Shown: positions 25,001 through 31,214 of the stretch, piece after piece
Position numbering within the stretch: position 1 is the stretch's first letter
Layout: each line of letters begins with the position of its first letter
Assembly: GCF_000090795.2 (NCBI RefSeq)
Contig: NW_003546377.1
Span: forward strand, 90,741-121,954
Length of the DNA stretch: 31,214 nt
Reading direction: 5' to 3'
DNA from: Amphimedon queenslandica
Lineage: Eukaryota > Porifera > Demospongiae > Haplosclerida > Niphatidae
Notes under the pieces: model-generated
The model's input: only the letters and a program-made list of their open reading frames with translations
Told to the model about the DNA's origin: nothing
Databases searched by the model: none
Translations under genes and position numbers: made by a program

Positions 25001-28000
25001 ATAATGACATGCATTTGTATTTAAAATAACTATATAAATGGAAAATTCTCTTATAGCCAATTTTGATGTGACTTGGTTTTTGGCCTGATTATTTAGCAGC
25101 TTTAAAAATTCATTAAAAAATCCAGATTTGATCAAAACCAGCTCAAAATCATAAAACTGGAGTATTCTTTGCTTGTGGGTTTTGTCAAAATATCATGTAC
25201 TACATGTATATGTATATTGCACAAGGTTTTTGGCCCAATTGTTTAGCAGCTTGAAAAAAGCTGCATGAGCATTATGCCAAAATTCTGTGGGAAACCCTTC
25301 CCAAAATTCTGTGGGAAACCCTTCTTACTTGTCAAATTCAAGGACACCATCAATTCCTTGTACTTCTGCTTCTTTAATAATTTGTTTCTTAAATTTTCCC
25401 ACTGGTATACCTTCTGTAACAACAGATTCCATCATATATTTGCAAAACTAAAAATAAAATTATATTAAAATGTTTACACATTAGTTCTTATATTACCTCT
25501 GTATTGTTAACTTGTAATAAATATAATTCAATTCTGCACTCTCCATAATGTAATGCTCTACCTAGTCTTACTATTAACTAGAAAACAAAGTAATGAAGAG
25601 ATTGATTTACAATGTATGTCTTATCTGTTTTTATACATGTAGTAGATACATGTACATGTATTTAAAAGAAGAAGTGAATGAAATAACATACTACACTACC
25701 TTTGATCCAGATTTGATATCCTTAAATGACCCATCCAGATTCTCCATTTCATATTCTTCATTATATCTGATTCCATACACTCTGAAACCAACAGGTGGTA
25801 CACCAATCAGTGGGACTAGTGCCTCCTTTAGTTGAGCTAATGTTATTATACCAACTTTTACTTGTATAACTGTAGCAAATGATATAACTTTAAAATTGAT
25901 ATTATTATCAAAAATATACATTTATTCAATATTACTTCGTTCTTTTCCTTTCTTTTCTTCATTTGCTGATATAATTTTCATTACTTCATTATCTCTACAT
26001 GTATTAGTTGTAGTGGAAGTGGCTTCAGGTTCAGGAGGTATTGTAATGTCCAGTAGTATTGAGTTGATGTGAACATCAATATATCTGTACATCAAGCTAT
26101 CTTTGTATTCTTTTTGATAATCTTCGGGATTTGATGATACATAAATCTGAAAAGAGTGTTTTCAAAGGAATACAAAAAATGAAATAAAGAGAATAATTAA
26201 ATGATCATGGTTAGATACATGTATTTCTTATCCACCAAATCCATGTAAATGGGATGCATGATTATCATAGACTTTTTAATGATATTCATTTGATTACCAT
26301 GAATGAAAAAATTATTCTGGCCGCCATGATGGGGGTATACATGTACTTTGTACAGTGTTCAATGGAGAAGAGGTGTTAGTTTGTTGTTTTTTCAGCAGCA
26401 CAAAGGAGCTGCATTTAGAGGGAAAAGATTACAACTATAATCTACATTTCTGTACCACTGCAACAATTAGGAGCCTCTAAGTAACAGGGAAAAGCAGATA
26501 AGGCAGATTTTAGCCTTTTGGTCTATTGGTTACTGTATAGTTTATACCCCCAAAATGGCGGCCAAGAAATTCTTTTGTTTTTACGGTATTCCTATGAATA
26601 TTATTAATCTAGTTAACGGGGATCTGGTGGATAAGGAATTTGATAAAAAATTAATCCATGTTTACATGTAATATACACATTCTAGTGACTGCTAATCACA
26701 ATACATGTACAGTATCATCAATACATCATTACTGTTGAGTACCATATACTGTTTATTTTTGAGGTGAAAATTTTGTGGTTTCTTGCTCTGTCACAAAATT
26801 GTTCCACCGCAAAATTCTGCATTTCCATTGCCATGTGGTGCAGTCTGCAAGCTATTCGCAAAAATTAATTCTGCAAAATTTTAGACATGTAAGATTCACA
26901 AAATTTTTCTACCGCAAAAATAAACCAGTATACGGTAGTATAAATACTGATATTTAGTACCTTTTTGCATTGTTTATATATACCATATATGTCTTCTCTA
27001 TAGAGTTTAGTTTTTAATAAAGAACCATCTTCATATCTAATATCTTGAACTGAGGTATCACCCATGTATTCCTCCTCCAATACTAATCTCATACATGATG
27101 AATTGAGATTAAATAGCTAAAGAAATTACAAAAGACAATAGGGAATGTACATGTACACTTGTAAATGAGACATCTACAGTGCATGGTTTCGCCCCAGTAG
27201 CTATTACCCACAACATGTATGCAACAAGTACAAATTTAAGAATGCTAAACAGCTTTGAGTATACATACAGTGGGGAAGATAATAATAGTTACACTTTTGA
27301 AAAGAATGGACAGTAGACAGATAGCCAAACTATCTACACGTAATTCCTCACATGCATAAAACATGAGGGAGGCAAATAACAGCTAGTACATGTATATCCT
27401 TCCACTTACTTCTCCTATATATTGTTTTAATTCTCCAACAGTCCAACCTATCTCTGCTCTCATTGTTTCAGCTTGTCTTACTTCACCAGTTGACAGATCC
27501 ACAACCAATATCAATAAATTAATGCCTAAAAAATTGTGTTATTATAGTTAAAGGCATTAACATAGTAGTACCCATGCATATGCAACCAGATGTACACACC
27601 TCCATCATTGTATTTTTTAAAAGTTTTGTTTTCTTTACAAATTTCTAAAAATAATCCAAAGAAATTATGAACTCCAGCCCTGCCAATAAGCTGCCCAATA
27701 GTTTGATGTTGAAACTAAATTTAAATTATCATTATAAAATAGGATAGATAAAATGTACCTCTTCAAGATCAAAGGACTGATCCATAACTTCTTTAATATA
27801 ATTATACTTAACTAAACGACATCTCTCAATAGGAATATGAGGAGCTAATTCCATTAACTGATGAGGAGCACAAAAATAAAGAATAAATAAAAAATAGATT
27901 TCTACAAATGAGAGACCTCATAAGCTTTATCCAGTACTATGGATAGTAATTCTTCTTTATGCGTTTCCAGCACTGCATTCATTAATTTACCAGTAATAGG

Positions 28001-30653
28001 ATGATTACAGGATAGTTTGTACTAAAAACAAAAGTAATTAGATACATGTAGTTTATACCATATAGCTAGAAAACTTGGAGTGTTAAAATTTGGCAAATTG
28101 ACTAAGAGATTGGAGGTTAAAATTTTGGCAAAATTGGAGACTAAAAATTTGGCAAATGGACCTCAATTTGCCAAATTAGCTACAATTTTACACTACCAAA
28201 TTTTCTAGCTGTATGGTACATGTGCATGTACATTGAGACTCTTACGTTACACATTTCTTTTTCCACTTTAGGCTTCTTTTCTCTTTGTCTTTTATGCTCA
28301 GTCTCTTTCAAATCTATTAAATATTACCGGAAATTTTGGAGGGAATTAAATTTGGTAAATTGGCGTTTTGATAGCCATTTTTGAAAAAAATCTGCCATTT
28401 TCAGCCATTATGTGCATGCTCAATGGTATGTGACCACAAATTTACCAAATTAAACTCCGCCAATCACTAAAATTTAGCAATTCCCCAAATTTTACTCCCT
28501 CCAAAATTTCCCACTATACGGTAGCAATCAAAAACACACCATTATAACCTTTAGTATCTTTTATAGTCTTCTCATTGCGTTTTCTTTCCATAATCAGTTC
28601 CGTATTCATTAATGCTATTTTTTCTTGTAAATTCTCTATTATCCTTTTATTATGTACTAATGGCTGATAGTCTGGACTTGTCATTGCTTGGAGGTGAAAT
28701 TTGCAGTCATCAACTTCAAGAGCCATTCCTCTTCTCACTTTGCTAGCAGCTTTAAAATAATTATACAAGTATTAGCCTAAATACATAATGAATTATACTC
28801 TAACCTGAATCCGTGTTACTAGAGAGTGATCTCAAATAATCAACCTTCATTTTTGATAATTGGTCAGATAATTCTTTGTTTTCTTGTATTATTTCATTAA
28901 ACTGACAGCTCAATACAGTCAACTCTTTATCAAGTGGCTCTTCCTATCAAAATTAGCATAATTAATACAAACTAGTGAGATACATGTATATCTATACTTC
29001 AATTGATTGAGTATCACTTTGAACAGACATTAATTCTTCCTAATAATCAAAATAGCACATGCATATAAACTACAAGGCATATGATCATATTACATTAATC
29101 AACAACTAAGATTTATGCACAAAGTTGCAAATAGGAATTAAGATTAAACTTCTAACCTCAGGTACATGCACTTGAGCCATTGATATTTTTTGTTTCAATT
29201 CAATTGTGTCCTACATGTATATACATACAACTTGCATTATAGCACAAGTACATGACATTGTTGACATACGGTCACATACCTTCTCTTTGCTACTGATAGC
29301 ATCTCTTAGTTTATATTCAGCTTCTTCAAGTACAATATAAGAAATAACCTGTACACATATTTAAACTGGGTCATAACAGCAGCTGCACAGTTTGTGATAC
29401 TGTACAGGTAGGGCTAGGATTACTATATTAACTAACTTCAGTATGTAGTAGGTCATCATCCTTTTCTTTTGGTTCCTATACAAAACAATATTCATAAAAC
29501 AATATTCAGCTATTCATATACCTTTTGTCTAACATCTTGTCTCCTCCATAATGTTAAGTTACCAATAGTCAGTTTCTTTAATCCTTGTCCCATTAGTATA
29601 TGAATATTCTCTATCATACTCAATACAGTAAACCCAACATTAGAGAAAGGAAAGGAACAAGTGACAGATATTGATTTGTGAGGCTCCATATACTCAATCT
29701 TAAGAAGTTTACCAGACACTTTTGCAAGGAGCTCCTTGATATCTTTGAGAACATGTTCCTCAGGCTCCCAATCAAATACAAGTGTGACTGTTTCACATTG
29801 AAGATGGGATATGGAAGAAAACCTTTTCTTCAGACAAAGGCTGATAGAGAGTGACTTGCAGAATTCCTTTAACTGAGTTCTATATGTCTCATTATATCTT
29901 GTAGCATCTGTGACCTTCATTTCTTCCACTACACTATGAAGAAGTTCAATATTAGTCAGTGAACACTCATTTTGAATTAGATGCAAGACACTAGAAAGAT
30001 TGCTGCATTGTTCTGCTTTTAGTCGAAGAACATTGCTACAGCAAGAAAGGTATTCTTTTATTTCTTCTAAAGGAGGAGACTTCTGCTTAATAATCTTGCC
30101 AACATGGTAAAACAAGCTTCCAAAAGACATTCTCATTGAGGTAAAGTCTCCCATTAAGCCTTCTGATACAGGGATTTGTACTTCAACTATACAAAAGATA
30201 TTATTACATTTGTAGTAGTATAAAAGGAACCTTATATATACCACTTATATTTTATAGATAATAAATTTTGCTAATTTTGCAGGTGGAAAGAATTAAAAAA
30301 ACTAAATTTGACTTTATTTGCTACAGCTTGTTTCGTAAAATAGATAGGTCATTTCGTGAATTTTTATCTGCAAATGCTTAACAGAAAAAATTCAAATTTT
30401 ATGCATACAAAGTACAAGTGGTACATATACATGATATATGCCGTATAGTGCAAAATCTTCGAGAGCTGTAAATTTCAGATTTGTGAAAATTACTTCAGCA
30501 AAAATTAAATTATTAGGGCACAAAATGGCAGACGGTATAAATTCACAAAAAATTAAATCTGCGAAACAGATTTTTAGGCAAATTTGTGAAATTTATAGGC
30601 CTCAAAAATTTTGCACTATATGGTACCTTGAGGTGATAAAGGTTGTTTAATGA
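22019..30653 (-). CDS. Gene B: tandem paralogue of gene A, 5' end missing in the window
   Basis: The intact frame runs over exons 30186-29522, 29475-29437, 29348-29280, 29210-29157, 29039-28998, 28943-28805, 28749-28549, 28313-28246, 28021-27917, 27857-27759, 27714-27600, 27525-27410, 27116-26961, 26146-25936, 25869-25700, 25577-25497, 25447-25329, 24518-24418, 24024-23894, 23216-23163, 23108-22990, 22578-22507, 22073-22019: about 992 residues with no stop or frameshift. Order: sponge-type domain, coiled coil, USP47-like tail (CNHPVTGKLM, VVDLSTGEV, SCMRLVLEEEYMGD, IGVPPVGFRVY, RLGRALHYGE). A short block at 30653-30627 matches the end of the gene A exon at 20429-20388 (PLSPQ then a donor) and keeps phase. 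No death domain is visible upstream, where the sequence turns into tandem repeats; it may lie beyond the right edge or be lost. Two exons (29210-29157, 29039-28998) have no counterpart in gene A. Confidence 0.75.
22276..22439. mobile_element. Short TACT...GGTA inverted-repeat element in gene B intron
   Basis: The left end TACTGGTAATTTTGGAGGGG resembles the left end at 28325 (TACCGGAAATTTTGGAGGG). The right end reads (inverted) TACCATTAATTGCTGAGG. The terminal match is weak, so this is a diverged family member. Confidence 0.5.
22621..22945. repeat. Imperfect inverted repeat (tatccagata type) in gene B intron
   Basis: Sequences around 22621-22670 (ctatccagatattctg, cggatatttgctggatag) are mirrored around 22890-22945 (ctatccggatac, tatccagataatcaggatat). 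It may be an old foldback element; ends are uncertain. Confidence 0.35.
23388..23710. mobile_element. 323-bp MITE with CAGGGG ends
   Basis: The left end CAGGGGTGTATCCAG and the right end (inverted) CAGGGGCGTATCTGG match at 12 of 15 positions, and ATTCC is duplicated on both sides (23383-23387, 23711-23715). CAGGGG-type ends are common in hAT-related MITEs. The interior is GC-richer than the surrounding intron. It sits in the 23217-23893 intron of gene B. Confidence 0.75.
24561..25324. mobile_element. About 760-bp CAGGGTTTCCC element next to a splice donor of gene B
   Basis: The left end CAGGGTTTCCCACAATGC and right end TTCTGTGGGAAACCCT are inverted copies. The interior consists of roughly 165-bp units (agctcaaagttgatacacag ... 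gccattttgacaaaatt...) repeated about four times, the same units as in the gene A intron at 17160-17600. The right end carries a 24-bp unit twice in tandem (25277-25300, 25301-25324). The exon of gene B ends at 25329, so the element begins four to five bases inside the intron. Confidence 0.75.
26227..26635. mobile_element. About 410-bp foldback element with ttatccacc ends
   Basis: The left end cttatccaccaaatcc pairs with the right end (inverted) cttatccaccagatcc. Inner segments also pair: attctggccgccatgatggg with the complementary ccaaaatggcggccaagaaa. It lies in the 26147-26960 intron of gene B. Confidence 0.75.
26740..26937. mobile_element. 198-bp TACC...GGTA foldback MITE
   Basis: The left end TACCATATACTGTTTATTTT and the right end (inverted) TACCGTATACTGGTTTATTT match with one gap and few changes. 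Inner arms with aaaattttgtgg / cacaaaattttt also pair. It lies in the same gene B intron as the 26227-26635 element, 24 bp from the donor-side exon boundary at 26961. Confidence 0.8.
28056..28218. mobile_element. 163-bp TACC...GGTA foldback MITE
   Basis: The left end TACCATATAGCTAGAAAACT and the right end (inverted) TACCATACAGCTAGAAAATT are nearly identical. The interior holds several copies of aaaattttggcaaatt. It sits between exons 28021-27917 and 28313-28246 of gene B. Confidence 0.8.
28325..28523. mobile_element. 199-bp TACC...GGTA foldback MITE
   Basis: The left end TACCGGAAATTTTGGAGGGA pairs with the right end (inverted) TACCGTATAGTGGGAAATTTTGGAGGG, which has an eight-base insertion. 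It occupies most of the intron between exons 28549-28749 and 28246-28313. Confidence 0.75.
29522..30186 (-). other. Sponge-type conserved domain of gene B
   Basis: About 221 residues, closely similar to the gene A copy, including SSVLHLIQNECSLTN, SISHLQCETVTLVFDWEPEE and the ILMGQGLKKLTIGNLTLWRR end. It is preceded by a consensus acceptor at 30188-30187. An ATG could be read further upstream at 30244, but the splice acceptor and the matching gene A exon favour an internal exon start at 30186. Confidence 0.6.
30440..30624. mobile_element. 185-bp foldback MITE at the donor of the most upstream gene B exon seen
   Basis: The left end (g)ccgtatagtgcaaaatcttcg pairs with the right end (inverted) accatatagtgcaaaatttttg. 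The putative gene B exon ends at 30627 and the element starts about two bases into the intron, leaving GTACCATATAG as donor context. Its inner sequence resembles 4713-4911. Confidence 0.75.
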
Positions 30654-30769
30654 CTATCGGCCTCCGGAAACCTCAAATGAGGAGGGAGGAGGTTTGGAAT
30701 TTCGCGAGGGCCACTCCCCGAGATCCTGCCTGTAACCACAGCCGAGGGGTTGGTAACAACCCCAGGAGT
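30654..30769. other. GC-rich lead-in to the tandem repeat
   Basis: No gene recognised. It contains short complementary and repeated words (gaggagggaggagg; ccgaggggttggtaacaacccc, the latter an inverted repeat). It directly abuts the last gene B coding-like block, so it marks a sharp break in homology with gene A. Confidence 0.4.
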
Positions 30770-31090
30770 ACATGGATAAGACCAACCGCATCAACGGTAG
30801 GAGCACAGCTGGTCATGACATATCAGTGCTGCCGAATGGTCCAGCACCAACAGCATGATGCCATGGCTGTGAGGGAACATGGATAAGACCAACCGCATCA
30901 ACGGTAGGAGCACAGCTGGTCATGACATATCAGTGCTGCTGAATGGTCCAGCACCAACAGCATGATGCCATGGCTGTGAGGGAACATGGATAAGACCAAC
31001 TGCATCAACGGTAGGAGCACAGCTGGTCATGACATATCAGTGCTGCCGAATGGTCCAGCACCAACAGCATGATGCCATGGCTGTGAGGGA
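30770..31090. repeat. Three tandem copies of a 107-bp unit
   Basis: Units start at 30770, 30877 and 30984, each beginning acatggataagaccaac; they are almost identical (cgc/tgc and gccg/gctg changes). The following 31091-31186 aligns as a fourth, diverged unit (gactggtccatcgctaacag against gaatggtccagcaccaacag), and a fifth may start at 31187 (catatggatatgccc). The unit length is not a multiple of three and frames do not persist, so coding is unlikely. GC content is clearly above the rest of the window. Confidence 0.9.
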
Positions 31091-31214
31091 AGCATCTGAG
31101 CATGCTGCACCGGCAGGTGTCCCATAGCATGTCAGAGCCACCGACTGGTCCATCGCTAACAGTGAGAGCCACAAATGTGCAGGTGGGCATATGGATATGC
31201 CCATCACAACCAAC

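Noticed and set aside
13169..30653. An active ubiquitin protease (USP47 orthologue)
   Set aside because: No catalytic Cys-box or His-box sequence was found in any minus-strand frame between the death-fold exons and the USP47-like tail.
30650..30886. Plus-strand frame in the tandem repeat region (RMVQHQQHDAMAV...)
   Set aside because: Created by the 107-bp repeat, whose length is not a multiple of three, so the frame is not maintained from unit to unit.

Overview
The window looks like nuclear DNA of a demosponge, most probably Amphimedon queenslandica or a close relative. The reasons are AT-rich DNA, compact genes with many short GT-AG introns, SRCR receptors, sponge-type beta-helix/multi-membrane proteins, death-domain proteins, frequent acatgtacatgta-type intron sequence and a high density of small inverted-repeat transposons. 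The species name is inferred from gene style; no search was run. All four gene models lie on the minus strand, so they are read from right to left.

Layout by coordinate. (1) 1-4182: the 5' part of a secreted or membrane SRCR protein. It has a signal-peptide exon at 4116-4182, then eleven exons encoding five SRCR domains, and it runs off the left edge. (2) 4183-9492: 5.3 kb with no convincing gene, filled with nested foldback elements, including a roughly 1.9 kb element with hAT-like ends. (3) 9493-12992: an apparently intronless gene for a secreted beta-helix ectodomain, a Cys-rich segment and a multi-pass membrane C-terminus. As given it is broken by one in-frame TAA and one frameshift. (4) 13169-21463: gene A, a complete 27-exon model of about 1,217 residues: death domain, second death-fold-like domain, sponge-type domain, coiled coil, then a long tail resembling the ubiquitin-like C-terminal half of USP47. 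(5) 22019-30653 and possibly beyond: gene B, a tandem paralogue of A with intact frame over at least 992 residues, whose N-terminal exons are missing or lie off the right edge. (6) 30654-31214: GC-richer sequence with 107-bp tandem repeats.

The main biological point is the A/B pair. Both join death-fold signalling modules (seen in A) to a USP47-like ubiquitin-like tail, while the ubiquitin protease catalytic domain that precedes this tail in USP47 was not found. In its place are a sponge-type domain and a coiled coil. Exon phases were worked out by hand and add up to open reading frames through both copies, so they look like functional genes. SRCR receptor, beta-helix membrane protein and death-domain adaptors next to each other, all on one strand, would fit a recognition/signalling neighbourhood, but the window alone does not prove a functional link.

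The introns of gene B and the 5.3 kb gap hold at least a dozen short inverted-repeat elements. Several share ends of the TACC...GGTA type, and two sit within a few bases of splice donor sites.
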